Shown: positions 26,206 through 34,739, counted from the first letter of the stretch. The stretch is DNA of 64,000 nucleotides from CATQHB01 sp965262595 (GCA_965262595.1 OZ253548.1:1922001-1986000), one strand, 5' to 3'. The notes: generated by a model from the sequence alone, not told the origin. A program made the numbers and translations.

Positions 26206-26802
26206 ATGTTAAATCGAGTTAATTCGGAGCTTCAGGAACGGTTGCGTCAGGCGGAGGATGCCGAAAATGCGGTGCAAAAGCTCGGATCGCTGGCGTCGGA
26301 AGCCCCCATTCTGCGGGTCGAGCTAGCCCGCGCCCAACGCCAGAGCACCTGGGACCGGGCCAAGCGCAACGCCCTGGAAGAAGCCCAGCGGAAAATGAAC
26401 GCCGCCAACGAAAAGCAGGAGCTGGTGCCCCTGATGCTGGAGGAGGTTTCCACGATGGTATCCTCCCTCTACGGCCTCTTCAAGGAAATAGAAGGTTGCC
26501 GCCGGGAAGCTATGGAGCATATATCCGTCGTGGATAAAGTGGACTATGAGGCCGAGCTGACTGCCTCCGAGGCGGAGCAGGTGAAAATGGGCCGAGACCC
26601 GACCCATGTTGAGTACCTGGTAGCCTCCCACCACGGGCCCTCGCGGGTTAGAAAGTTGATGGAGGAGCTATATCCGGACTTCAATCACCTGAAGGATTGC
26701 GACCTGGAGGACCCGATGCGCCGGGAAGTGGCCCAGTTTATTCTGTCCCACGTTATTTCTCCGGAGCAAGTGACGGCCCAATTCCACAACCCGGAGGGCT
26801 AA
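26206..26802 (+). CDS. Unknown coiled-coil protein
   Basis: The 198-residue protein is helical. Residues 1-75 form a heptad-rich coil (L-N-R-V-N-S-E-L-Q-E-R-L, Q-R-Q-S-T-W-D-R-A-K-R-N-A-L-E-E-A), followed by a conserved-looking C-terminal block P-S-R-V-R-K-L-M-E-E-L-Y-P-D-F. No enzyme motif, signal or membrane segment is visible. AAGGAG lies upstream of the ATG and a strong terminator lies about 90 bp after the stop, so it is a stand-alone gene. I do not recognise the family. Confidence 0.75.
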   Translation: MLNRVNSELQERLRQAEDAENAVQKLGSLASEAPILRVELARAQRQSTWDRAKRNALEEAQRKMNAANEKQELVPLMLEEVSTMVSSLYGLFKEIEGCRREAMEHISVVDKVDYEAELTASEAEQVKMGRDPTHVEYLVASHHGPSRVRKLMEELYPDFNHLKDCDLEDPMRREVAQFILSHVISPEQVTAQFHNPEG

Positions 26803-26820
26803 AAGCCAAAACTCCAACCT

Positions 26821-26862
26821 GTAACCCGTAACCCGTAACCCGTAACCCGTAACCCGTAACCC
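26821..26862. repeat. 7-bp tandem repeat GTAACCC x6
   Basis: Six exact copies of GTAACCC lie between the coiled-coil gene stop and its terminator. Confidence 0.9.
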
Positions 26863-26890
26863 AACAGAGCAGCCTTGCCCCAGGCAAACA

Positions 26891-26918
26891 AAAGCCCCCG
26901 GCCAAGGCCGGGGGCTTT
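26891..26918 (+). terminator. Terminator after coiled-coil gene
   Basis: A 13-bp GC-rich perfect stem (AAAGCCCCCGGCC, AA, then the complement ending GGGGGCTTT) forms a strong hairpin. The T-run is short. It may act in both directions. Confidence 0.75.
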
Positions 26919-26979
26919 CCGCATTGATTCTGCAATGATACCGCATTGATACGGAGTAGAACCCGTTCCGTTCAGTTAA

Positions 26980-27316
26980 GGATACTCTGAATAAGTCATT
27001 AAAAGCCGGCGCCTTCACCGCGTCGCAGGGTCTTTTAATTCTCCCTCTCTCTTGAGGGAGAGGGCCGGTGGAGGGTGAAGTCCTGCTTTCCAACAGCTTT
27101 GCATCCACCGGGGAGACGCCCCCACCCTAACCCTTCCCCGGAGGGAGAGGGAACTATTAAAAGACCCTGCACCCAGTCGTTCCTGCCTTCGCAGGAACGA
27201 CGGGTCAGGAACGACGGGTCAGGAACGACGGGTCAGGAACGACGGGTCAGGAACGACGGGTCAGGAACGACGGGTCAGGATAAACACCTAGGTCACGGAC
27301 TTATTCAGCGGTTCCT
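26980..27316. mobile_element. MITE-like element, copy B, with nested inverted repeat
   Basis: The left end (GATACTCTGAATAAGTC) and right end (GACTTATTCAGCG) are terminal inverted repeats like those of copies A, D and E. Within it lies a second inverted pair, AGGGTCTTTTAATTCTCCCT and AGGGAACTATTAAAAGACCCT, at about 27028-27170, so another element appears to have inserted. A 14-bp unit is repeated six times at the right side. Confidence 0.75.
27193..27276. repeat. 14-bp tandem repeat AGGAACGACGGGTC x6
   Basis: Six exact copies lie in the right half of MITE copy B. The unit is made from the right inner arm (GCAGGAACGACGGG) of the element, amplified in place. Confidence 0.92.
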
Positions 27317-27331
27317 TAAAACCCGGAGCCT

Positions 27332-28171
27332 CTAAACCTCCAGGGGAGTATCCTCCCGGTTGGCCCATTCGCCCATCGAGGCGTCATAATTCTTGGCCCG
27401 GTCGTAGCCCAACAGCTTGAGCAGGAAGGTGCCGTGCGCCGCACGGATGCCGCCCTGTCAATAAGCAAAGACCGCCTTATCCGGGGTTATGCCCTTTTCG
27501 TTTAGCAGCTGCCGGATTTCCGCCGCCGGCTTGAAACAGTGGGAGTCGCGTTCCATCAGGTTAAACCACTCCAGATGCACCGCCCCAGGTACATGACCGG
27601 CCCGTTTATTGCCCCGGCCGTTGGCGCCGGTATATTCACCGTCGCTGCGCACATCCCAAATCAGGGCATCGCTCAGGCTGCAAGCGGCTTTCAACTCGTC
27701 CACCTTTACCATTACGGACTCGTCAATCCTGGGCGTAAACTTAACGCCGGAATTGGCGCCAGGGGGAGTCGAGCGGTCAAAGCTGATCGCGCGGCCCTCG
27801 GCAACCCACCGCCGCCAACCGCCGTCCAGCACCTTTACGTTGCTGTGGCCGTAGTAGTTCAGCGCCCACCAGAGACGCGCCGCGTAGAGGCTTTGGTTAT
27901 TGTCATAGGCCACCACCAGGGTATCGTCGCCGATGCCCAGGTTTTGGCACATAGCGGCAAACTTGTCCGGGGGCAGGATGTGTACCCGTCCGGTGTCCGG
28001 GTCTTTCTCATAATTGTCGGGCACCAAAACCGCCCCGGGGATATGGCCCCTCAAGTAGCCGGCCTCCAGGTCGCCGTCCACCACCACCACATTGGGGTCG
28101 TCCCGGTGGGCCGCTACCCATTCCGCATCCACCAGGTATTCCGGGCGGGCGAATCCTTCTCCTGTAGTCAT
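27332..28171 (-). CDS. Rhodanese (sulfurtransferase), predicted selenoprotein, copy 1
   Basis: This tandem-domain rhodanese is read through TGA at 27460-27458. The N-terminal domain has G-H-I-P-G-A-V, and the second has G-H-V-P-G-A-V-H then A-V-F-A-Y, TGA, Q-G-G-I-R-A-A-H-G. In homologues a Cys occupies the TGA position (Y-C-Q-G-G-I-R-A-A). After TGA the frame continues for 41 conserved residues (L-L-G-Y-D-R-A-K-N-Y-D-A-S-M-G-E-W-A-N) to TAG. With selenocysteine as residue 238 the protein is 279 residues. A hairpin follows TGA (see next entry). GGAGG lies 4 nt before the ATG. A single Cys-to-stop mutation is the alternative, but the paralogue has the same TGA. Confidence 0.85.
27432..27460 (-). 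promoter_or_regulatory. Candidate bacterial SECIS after TGA, copy 1
   Basis: After TGA (minus strand), 11 nt are followed by CCGTGC, loop GGC, then GCACGG. The loop begins 17 nt after TGA and starts with G. This fits the known bacterial SECIS rules (short upper stem, small loop, G in the first two loop bases, 16-37 nt from TGA). Confidence 0.7.
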
Positions 28172-28306
28172 AGCTCCTCCTTGCCTGGTTACGTAACAAT
28201 TGGTTTATAAAAGGTGGCTCATAAAAGGCGCCGGTCGGTTGCAAACATCACCGGCAACTGGATGGCGCCGGTTCCGACGGCCCGGTTGGGGACAATATAC
28301 TCCGGG

Positions 28307-29263
28307 CTAGCCGCCCGTCTCCGTCTCCGACTCCATCTCCATCTCCATCTCCATCGGAGCATCCTCCCGGTTGGCCCACTCGAACATGGAAGCGTCGTAG
28401 TTTCGGGCCCGGTCATAGCCCAGCAGATTCAGCAAAAAGACACCGTGCGCCGCACGGAGACCGGCCTGTCAATAGGCAAATACCGCCTTGTCGGGAGTCA
28501 TCCCCTTTTCGTTGAGAATGCGCCGGATTTCCGACGCCGGCTTGAAACGATGAGTTTCCCGCTCCATTAAATCCAGCCAGTCCAGGTGCACCGCACCGGC
28601 GATGTGACCGGCCCGCCGGTTGCCACGGTTGATCGCCCCGGAATATTCCCCCTGGCTGCGGGTGTCCCAGATGACCGTGTCTTCCAGACTGCATCCCGAT
28701 TTTACCGCGTCGAACCGGACAATAAAGGAGTCGTCAACCCGAGGAGTGAAGGCAGCGCCGGCTTTGTCCCCAGCGTCGGCGGAACTGGAATTAACCGCGG
28801 CGCGGTCAAAGCTGATCGAAGCGGGGCTGGAATTAACGGCGGCGCGGTCAAAGCTGATCGAACCGGCGCCGGCCTCGGCGGCCCAGCGCCGCCAGCCGCC
28901 GTCCAGCACCCTGACGTTACTATGGCCGTAGTAATTCAGCGCCCACCAGAAGCGGGCGGCGTAAAGGCTCAGGTTGTTATCATAGGCCACCACCAGGGTA
29001 TCATCGCCGATGCCCAGCCGCTCACAAGTAGCGGCGAACTTGTCCGGCGGAAAGGTATTCACCCAGCCGGTTTCCGGGTTTCGCTCGTAGTTATCCGGCA
29101 GATGCACCGCCCCGGGGATATGTCCCCGCAAGTATCCCGCCTCAGCGTCCAGGTCCACCACCACCAAATTGGCGCCGGACCGATTGGCATCGGCCAGGCG
29201 GGCTTGCAGGTCTTGCGGGTCAACCAGGTATTCCGGGTGAGCGAATCCGTCCTCTGGGGTCAT
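28307..29263 (-). CDS. Rhodanese (sulfurtransferase), predicted selenoprotein, copy 2
   Basis: This paralogue of the previous gene is also read through TGA, at 28471-28469 (residue 265). The active-site loop is A-V-F-A-Y, TGA, Q-A-G-L-R-A-A-H-G. The frame after TGA encodes 53 more residues, with L-L-G-Y-D-R-A-R-N-Y-D-A-S-M and W-A-N-R-E-D, to a TAG, ending in a Met-Glu repeat tail; total 318 residues. A 24-bp direct repeat (28806-28870) has produced an insert with S-I-S-F-D-R-A-A twice. The ATG at 29263 has GGAGG 4 nt upstream. It lies on the same strand, upstream of copy 1. Confidence 0.85.
28443..28471 (-). promoter_or_regulatory. Candidate bacterial SECIS after TGA, copy 2
   Basis: The same stem (CCGTGC / GGC loop / GCACGG) sits at the same distance (11 nt) after TGA as in copy 1, although flanking bases differ between the copies. 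Confidence 0.7.
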
Positions 29264-29444
29264 TGCGCCTCCGTATAACTTAACCGGCATTGCCCGGTCT
29301 TCTTCTTGCCGGCTCAAGGCCGGCAGAGTTGGGCGTATCAGAATTGTAGGGTACGGCCCCAAGGGGGTCAACCGGAAATTATGCGGTTTACAGCGGCGGC
29401 GATATGGCGGATAATTCCGGGCAGCAGCAATGAGGAGGGTTAGT

Positions 29445-30578
29445 ATGAGCGTTGATCAACAAACCTGGCGGCGAGTGGGTCGTACCGGATTGACCGGATT
29501 GGACCGGGATAAAGCCTGCCCCGGTTACTTCTGCTATTCCCCCTATAACGGCGACGGGAATGGCGAAGGGGTGACCTTTTTGCTGGATATGGAGGGGAAT
29601 GAGGTGCACCGGTGGCATTTGCCCACCGCGCCCGGCTCCTGGGGCTACCTGCTGCCCAGCGGCAATCTCTTCTACATGGCAAAGGCCGACCAGACCAATG
29701 AGCGGGCGATGCCGGCCACCAATTTTGTCGGCGGCTGGCTGCTGGAAGTGGACTGGGACAGCAACATCGTCTGGCAGCACCGAAACCCGGCGCAACACCA
29801 CGACGCACGGCGCACCGACTCCGGCGGCGCCATTTTCCTTACCCTGGAAGCCATCCCTTCCGAGGTGGCAGACCAGGTGAAGGGAGGACAACCCGGCAGC
29901 GATATGGAGGCCGACCACGAGGGCGGACAGGCAGCCTCTACCTATATGTGGGCCGACCACCTGATCGAAGTGGATGCCGCCGGCAACCAGGTTTGGGACT
30001 GGCACGCCTACCAACACCTGGACCTGGAAACCGATATTATCACCCCCGGGGAGCCGCGCCACGAATGGAGTCACGGCAATACCATAGTCCCCCTGGATGA
30101 CAGCCGGGTTCTGGCTAGTTTCCGCAACATCTCCACGGTGATGATTATCGACAAGGCTTCGGGAGACATCACCTGGAAATTGGGCTGGGATGTAATCTCC
30201 CGCCAGCACGACCCCAGCATGCTCCCCAACGGCAACATCCTGATCTTCGACAATGGGGAGCGGCGCAAGAACGATGTACGAGTCTTTTCCCGGGTAGTGG
30301 AGGTCGACCCGAGCACCAATCAGGTGGTCTGGGAGTACCGGGACAACCCCTATTTCAACTTTTACAGCTCCCGTATCTCCGGAGCGCGCCGTTTGCCCAA
30401 CGGGAATACCCTGATTACCGAGGGGATGTTTGGCCGAATGTTCCAGGTAACGCCGGAGGGAGAGGTGGTCTGGGAGTACATTAACCCTTACTTCCCGGCG
30501 GGCACGGACGGCTACGAGGACAACCGCGTCTTCCGCTCTACCTGGTACCTGCCGGGGGAAATACCCCAGTTGGCGTAG
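29445..30578 (+). CDS. Arylsulfotransferase (ASST)-like beta-propeller protein
   Basis: The 377-residue protein has repeated propeller blades with P-S-G-N, D-x-x-x-N-x-V-W and L-P-N-G-N motifs: F-L-L-D-M-E-G-N-E-V-H-R-W, L-E-V-D-W-D-S-N-I-V-W, E-W-S-H-G-N-T-I and L-P-N-G-N-T-L-I-T-E-G. This layout matches arylsulfotransferase-type (Asst) proteins, which move sulfate between phenols. The ATG at 29445 has AGGAGG upstream. No signal peptide is seen, so the protein may be cytoplasmic, unlike classic periplasmic ASST. The call is family-level; the catalytic histidine is not certain. Confidence 0.75.
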   Translation: MSVDQQTWRRVGRTGLTGLDRDKACPGYFCYSPYNGDGNGEGVTFLLDMEGNEVHRWHLPTAPGSWGYLLPSGNLFYMAKADQTNERAMPATNFVGGWLLEVDWDSNIVWQHRNPAQHHDARRTDSGGAIFLTLEAIPSEVADQVKGGQPGSDMEADHEGGQAASTYMWADHLIEVDAAGNQVWDWHAYQHLDLETDIITPGEPRHEWSHGNTIVPLDDSRVLASFRNISTVMIIDKASGDITWKLGWDVISRQHDPSMLPNGNILIFDNGERRKNDVRVFSRVVEVDPSTNQVVWEYRDNPYFNFYSSRISGARRLPNGNTLITEGMFGRMFQVTPEGEVVWEYINPYFPAGTDGYEDNRVFRSTWYLPGEIPQLA

Positions 30579-30612
30579 GCAGCGCCAAAATCATCGGGGC
30601 TTTCTCTGCCGT

Positions 30613-31284
30613 TCAGTCGGTAGGCAGCAACAGAACGGTAACGCCGTGGCTGGCGGCCAGGGCAGCCCGGTCGTCGTCGATGGAGGCGCCGAAAACGGCC
30701 GGCTGCGCCGGCTGCCCGATAATTGAGGACAGGATAGCGGCGCGTCGTGCCGACCGGGTGATGTCCGAGTTGCTGACAGTTATGGAAATCTCGCCGGCCA
30801 CGTATTGGTTGGAACCGTTGTCCCGGGTCCGACCGATGCAGACGATGTCGGCTCGCATTATCTCGTTGCTCTGTTCTTCGGTGATCAGGCCATTGTCTTC
30901 AGCTTCATCCAAGAGGTCTTCGAACTCCCGGGTTATTCCGGTAATGGAGCTTTTCACGACTTTGGTTCGGCGAAGGTTCAGGTTTCCTACCAGGCTGCGG
31001 ATGTTCTTATCCACCTTAAACTCGTAGGTTAGGCCCAGAGCGTTATCCAACTTTCCTTCGATTCGGTTCACCTTGACGTGGAGTGAGGCTAAGTCGGTTT
31101 CCAGCCGGTCCAGTCGTTCATAGACCAGTTGAAAGTTCCGGTTGGTGATTTGGACGAATTCGGCCAATCTTTCGGGCAGTTCCAGGAGTTCCTGGCCGAG
31201 CAGGATGCCCCGGATAGTGTCCTTCCATTCGGGCTGCTCCCTCAGAATGCGAGCGATGTCAGCGATATCATTGATAGTAGTCAT
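30613..31284 (-). CDS. Unknown coiled-coil/PD-(D/E)XK-like protein
   Basis: The 223-residue protein has an N-terminal helical part with a coiled coil (F-Q-L-V-Y-E-R-L-D-R-L-E-T-D-L, residues about 52-66), then an alpha/beta part. In that part V-A-G-E-I-S-I-T-V is followed by an R-A-A-I-L helix, resembling the E-x-S core of PD-(D/E)XK-like nuclease folds in DUF3782-type proteins. This is a weak inference. No good ribosome site is seen. Convergent to the ASST-like gene, 34 bp away. Confidence 0.6.
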   Translation of the reverse strand: MTTINDIADIARILREQPEWKDTIRGILLGQELLELPERLAEFVQITNRNFQLVYERLDRLETDLASLHVKVNRIEGKLDNALGLTYEFKVDKNIRSLVGNLNLRRTKVVKSSITGITREFEDLLDEAEDNGLITEEQSNEIMRADIVCIGRTRDNGSNQYVAGEISITVSNSDITRSARRAAILSSIIGQPAQPAVFGASIDDDRAALAASHGVTVLLLPTD

Positions 31285-31450
31285 ATCAGTATTCTAATCT
31301 TTCCGGATAATTTTGTCATCGGGCCGGAACCCGCCATTTTCTCCGGTGGATACCCCCCGAACAATGCGCTATAATGAATCGGCCCAAGGCAACGGGCTAT
31401 TCGGTAGTACAGTTGATTGAACCTTTTCCGTGGTAAGGATTTACACTTAT

Positions 31451-32134
31451 ATGCAACAAACGCAGAATCAGCCCCTGTATTGGGACAAACATCGGATTCC
31501 GGTGAACTTTACCATGATCTTGTCCCTGGGCATTGCCGGCTGGGGACTGTATAACTTTGTCCAGGGAGATACTCCGCTTATATTTTTCCTGGGCCTGGGG
31601 GTAGCGGCTTACACCTGGGTCACCGGCCCACGCCATTACGTGGTTTACCCCGACTCCCTACAGATAGTTTACGGGCGGCCCCGGGTAAAGGTCATCCACT
31701 TCAGCAACATCGACGACATTGAGCTGGGGTCGGTGGCTACACCGGACCGGCTGCGGGTTCGGCTAATCAGGGGCCGCAGGCAGGTATTGTTGGCCAAGGA
31801 CCCGGACGCCTTTTATGAGCAGTTGACTTCGGCGTTAAACGACTTTCGCGCCGCCTACCCAGAATATGGGGCGCCTATTGCAAGGGCCGAAATGGACTAC
31901 GTCAGCTCCGAAGCCGCCAGCCCCGAAGCCTTACGCGGTGAAGCCGGCTCCGCTGCAACCCTGGAAGCGGAAGCCGCAGCCGCGGATACGCCGTCCCAGC
32001 CGGATGACAAGGCCGACTTTTACGCCGATGATCGGGCAGACGGCGCCGCTGACGACACCGGGCAGCCCGCCGAAACCGAAGCCAAACCCCAGGATGATAC
32101 TCCGCCCAGCACGGAGCCAAGACCTCTTTACTGA
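31451..32134 (+). CDS. Membrane protein with PH-like domain and acidic tail
   Basis: The 227-residue protein has two membrane segments near residues 18-55 (M-I-L-S-L-G-I-A-G-W-G-L, L-I-F-F-L-G-L-G-V-A), then a short beta-rich region (Y-P-D-S-L-Q-I-V-Y, I-H-F-S-N-I-D-D-I-E-L) like bacterial PH domains. The last 75 residues are Ala/Glu/Asp-rich and probably disordered. The ATG at 31451 has AAGGAT 10 nt upstream. Function is unknown. Confidence 0.7.
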   Translation: MQQTQNQPLYWDKHRIPVNFTMILSLGIAGWGLYNFVQGDTPLIFFLGLGVAAYTWVTGPRHYVVYPDSLQIVYGRPRVKVIHFSNIDDIELGSVATPDRLRVRLIRGRRQVLLAKDPDAFYEQLTSALNDFRAAYPEYGAPIARAEMDYVSSEAASPEALRGEAGSAATLEAEAAAADTPSQPDDKADFYADDRADGAADDTGQPAETEAKPQDDTPPSTEPRPLY

Positions 32135-32294
32135 CACTGATACCGGAGCCGGCCGAACTACTCGCCGCGTTTTTCCAGCCGGTTGCGGTTGCCCTTTCCG
32201 GCTCGCGGCCTACGGTTGGCGGCTGCCGAACCGGGTCAAGAGCCGGTCCGCTTAAGGAAGGGCGTAGCCGGTAGCTTGAGACTCCCGGTCACCC

Positions 32295-32903
32295 TTACGG
32301 GTTATAGACCGGGCGCACCATCTCAAAGATATCGGCGGTGTGACAGTACATACTGCCGGCCAAACGGCCGGTGGGCTTCAGGATTTGGTGATTTATCCGG
32401 TGGCCGTTGATGATGTCGTCCCGGATGTGCATCATCACGATCTCGCCGATTACCAGGCCATGCTGATGGTCGCCCTCTCCGATATTTATCACCTGGCTCA
32501 GCCGACATTCCATATTGACCGGTGATTCGGCCACCCGGGGCGCCTTTACGATGGCGGACTGCGCCTCGGTCAGGCCGGCAATTTCAAATTCGTTGGTGTC
32601 GGCGGGAAACTCGGCAGCGGTCCGATTCATTGCCTCGGCAATGTCATCCACCACCACATTCACCACAAACTCCCCGGTCTCCTCCACATTGGCCAGCGTA
32701 TCCTTATACTTTCTTCCGGCATTGCGCGAAGAGGAAAAAATGATGGTCGGCGGATGGGGAGCCACGGCGTTGAAGAAGGAAAAGGGGGCCAGGTTAGCCA
32801 CACCGTCGGCCGACCTGGTGGATACAAAGGCTATGGGGCGCGGTACCACCACCCCGGTGAGTACCCGATAAAAATTGTCAAAGCTCTGCGGGTCGATCTG
32901 CAA
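32295..32903 (-). CDS. Flavin reductase-like domain protein
   Basis: The 202-residue sequence begins with N-F-Y-R-V-L-T-G-V-V-V-P-R-P-I-A-F-V-S-T, then L-A-P-F-S-F-F-N and P-P-T-I-I-F-S, the FMN-binding split-barrel of flavin reductase-like (PF01613) proteins. Such proteins reduce flavin for two-component monooxygenases or act as NADH:FMN oxidoreductases. The start is a TTG with GGTGGG a few bases upstream. No monooxygenase is adjacent in the window. Confidence 0.88.
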   Translation of the reverse strand: MQIDPQSFDNFYRVLTGVVVPRPIAFVSTRSADGVANLAPFSFFNAVAPHPPTIIFSSSRNAGRKYKDTLANVEETGEFVVNVVVDDIAEAMNRTAAEFPADTNEFEIAGLTEAQSAIVKAPRVAESPVNMECRLSQVINIGEGDHQHGLVIGEIVMMHIRDDIINGHRINHQILKPTGRLAGSMYCHTADIFEMVRPVYNP

Positions 32904-33157
32904 AATCCCACCTCTCTTTAATTTTTTCTGAGGCTATTTATATACCCGCGCCCGCCCGGTGGCAAGCCGTCAGCCCGGTTCCGGGCCGGCTTGGGCCAAA
33001 TGTGGAGCCGGCCATTTTGCGCGTTCCCGGGGCGGTCGTGCTTATCCCGGGCGCGGATACCTCCGGCGGCGCGCTGCGCTACCATACGCTACCATACGCT
33101 ACCATACGCTACCATACGCCGCCCGCCGCCGCCCGCTGCTGGCAGGATCTTTCCAAG

Positions 33158-33240
33158 GTCCCGGTTCAGGTGTATCCCCGCTCACCCTGAGCTTGTCGAA
33201 AGATAGGCACACCATGAGCGGCTTTTCCTTGATAATCTAA
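33158..33240. repeat. Dispersed palindromic repeat R, site 2
   Basis: GGTGTATCCCCGCTCACCCT, GAGCTTGTCGAA, CACACCATGAGCGG and TTTTCCTTGATAATC occur in order, matching site 1 (25468). It is directly joined to a fragment of the MITE-like element. Confidence 0.75.
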
Positions 33241-33283
33241 GAAACCTCTGAATAAGTTCGTGACCTGGTTGTTTATCCCTAAA
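33241..33283. mobile_element. MITE-like element, left-end fragment (copy C)
   Basis: GAAACCTCTGAATAAGTTCG, GTGACCTGG and GTTTATCCCT match the left end of copies A, D and E. The right half is missing. It is adjacent to repeat R site 2, the same order as at 56170-56432. Confidence 0.75.
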
Positions 33284-33436
33284 GACCCGGCTGCTGGCCC
33301 CGGCTTTGACTTTCCAGGGCAATACTGCTATGTTTATTTGCGGTTTTCCGGGCCCGCCGCCGGGCGATTGTAACCGCCGGCAATGCAGACCGGGCCAAGC
33401 TGGACCAATAAACATGGGAGCAAGGGAGAACGGTTT

Positions 33437-33943
33437 ATGAGCTGGACTGAGACCATCGTACAGGGGCTGAAGGATTGGGATACGTCCCTGGTTGCCTATG
33501 TACCGGATATATCCATTGACCGGGTGACCACTCTGATTGATGCCGACCCCTTCTTTCATCTGGTGTCGGCGACCCGGGAGGAAGAGGCGGTGGGGGTGGC
33601 CGTTGGCGCTTATGCCACCGGACGAAACTCTGCCGTGTTCATGCAGTCCAGCGGCTTGGGCAACAGCATCAACGCCATTGCCAGCCTGTGCATTCCGGCC
33701 CGCACCCCCATACCGATATTCCTCAACCTGCGGGGCGGCCCCGGCGAGTTTAACATCGCCCAGGTGCCGATGGGCCGCGGCGCCCGGCCAATTCTGGACG
33801 TGCTGGGGCTGGTGCATTTTACCCTGGACGACGAATACAATATGGACCGGATAGTGGATGGAGCGCTGAAGCTGTGCCACGCCAACCGCCAGCCGGTGGT
33901 GATCTGCCTGACCCAACTGCTCCACGGAGGCAAACTTGCTTAG
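33437..33943 (+). CDS. TPP-enzyme alpha subunit (ComD/Ppd N-terminal-like)
   Basis: The 168-residue protein resembles the pyrimidine-binding (alpha) part of sulfopyruvate or phosphonopyruvate decarboxylase. It has S-A-T-R-E-E-E-A-V-G-V-A-V-G near residue 43, which carries the catalytic Glu, then M-Q-S-S-G-L-G-N-S-I-N and N-L-R-G-G-P-G-E. AGGGAG precedes the ATG. The next gene encodes the matching cofactor-binding subunit and starts inside its stop codon region. Together they form an alpha/beta enzyme that decarboxylates a 2-oxo acid; which one is unknown. Confidence 0.82.
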   Translation: MSWTETIVQGLKDWDTSLVAYVPDISIDRVTTLIDADPFFHLVSATREEEAVGVAVGAYATGRNSAVFMQSSGLGNSINAIASLCIPARTPIPIFLNLRGGPGEFNIAQVPMGRGARPILDVLGLVHFTLDDEYNMDRIVDGALKLCHANRQPVVICLTQLLHGGKLA

Positions 33944-34490
33944 GTTTGAAGCTACCAAGATGATTCTTAATCACGCCGGCAACCGGCCCATCGTCAGCAA
34001 CCTGGGGCCGACCACCGACGAGCTGTGGCACGCCGGACATCGAGACCGCAATTTTTATACTTACGGCAATATGGGCCTTTGCTCCTCCATCGCCCTGGGC
34101 ATGGCCTTGTCCACCGACGAACGGGTGATTTCCCTGGACGGAGACGGGTCGCTGCTGATGAACCTGGGTACCATCGCCAGCATCGGGCGGGAGAAGCCCA
34201 GGAACCTGGTGGTAGTGGTGTGGGACAACGAAGAGTGGGCGCAGACCGGCCACCAGTCCAGCCACACGGCAATGGGCACCGATTTGGAGAAGGTAGCCCA
34301 GAGTTGCAGCATTCCCCGAACGGCTACGGTCAACAACCTGGAAGACCTGGAGGCGGTATTCTGCAGCGCGCTGGAGGAGGACGGCCCCTGGTTCATAGTA
34401 GCCAAGATTGAGGAAGCGGAGTATCTGCCGGTGTCCCCCATTGAGCCGGAGCTGACGCTGTACCGGTTCCGCAACACTTTCGCCAAGTAG
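33936..34490 (+). CDS. TPP-enzyme beta subunit (ComE/Ppd C-terminal-like)
   Basis: The 184-residue protein has the TPP-binding motif S-L-D-G-D-G-S-L-L-M-N-L near residue 67, followed by N-L-V-V-V-V-W-D-N-E near residue 95 and T-G-H-Q-S-S-H, as in the beta subunit of sulfopyruvate decarboxylase and the C-terminal half of phosphonopyruvate decarboxylase. The start is a TTG 5 nt after GGAGG that overlaps the alpha subunit stop by 8 bp. A strong hairpin lies 120 bp after the stop. Confidence 0.85.
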   Translation: MLRFEATKMILNHAGNRPIVSNLGPTTDELWHAGHRDRNFYTYGNMGLCSSIALGMALSTDERVISLDGDGSLLMNLGTIASIGREKPRNLVVVVWDNEEWAQTGHQSSHTAMGTDLEKVAQSCSIPRTATVNNLEDLEAVFCSALEEDGPWFIVAKIEEAEYLPVSPIEPELTLYRFRNTFAK

Positions 34491-34610
34491 TTGCCTGGCA
34501 TTCCCCGTCGGGTCGGGTAACATCCGTGCCCGCCGGCGATTGACCTTGAATCCGAAGAGCAACCGCAAAAGTCGCCCCGGCGCCCGCCACAGCGAATCGT
34601 TCTCCTGCTT

Positions 34611-34649
34611 AAGAGACCCGGATGCAGTTGAACTGCATCCGGGTCTCTT
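34611..34649 (+). terminator. Terminator after ComDE-like genes
   Basis: A perfect 19-bp stem with a single unpaired central base (AAGAGACCCGGATGCAGTT and its complement) is followed by GCTTTGTT. The stem is symmetrical, so it may also stop minus-strand transcription from 34740. Confidence 0.8.
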
Positions 34650-34739
34650 GCTTTGTTACCAAACCTGTTCCGGTTAGGGATTGCTCCTTACGGAGCCTGG
34701 AACGGCCGGGACGATGGCCGGTCCTCCATACGCTTCGAT

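Noticed and set aside
27193..27276. Possible CRISPR array
   Set aside because: The units are head-to-tail 14-mers with no spacers; simple tandem repeat.
27458..27460. TGA reassigned genome-wide instead of selenocysteine
   Set aside because: TGA is used as a normal stop elsewhere in the window, for example at the end of the TatD-like gene (10748-10750), so a code change is excluded.
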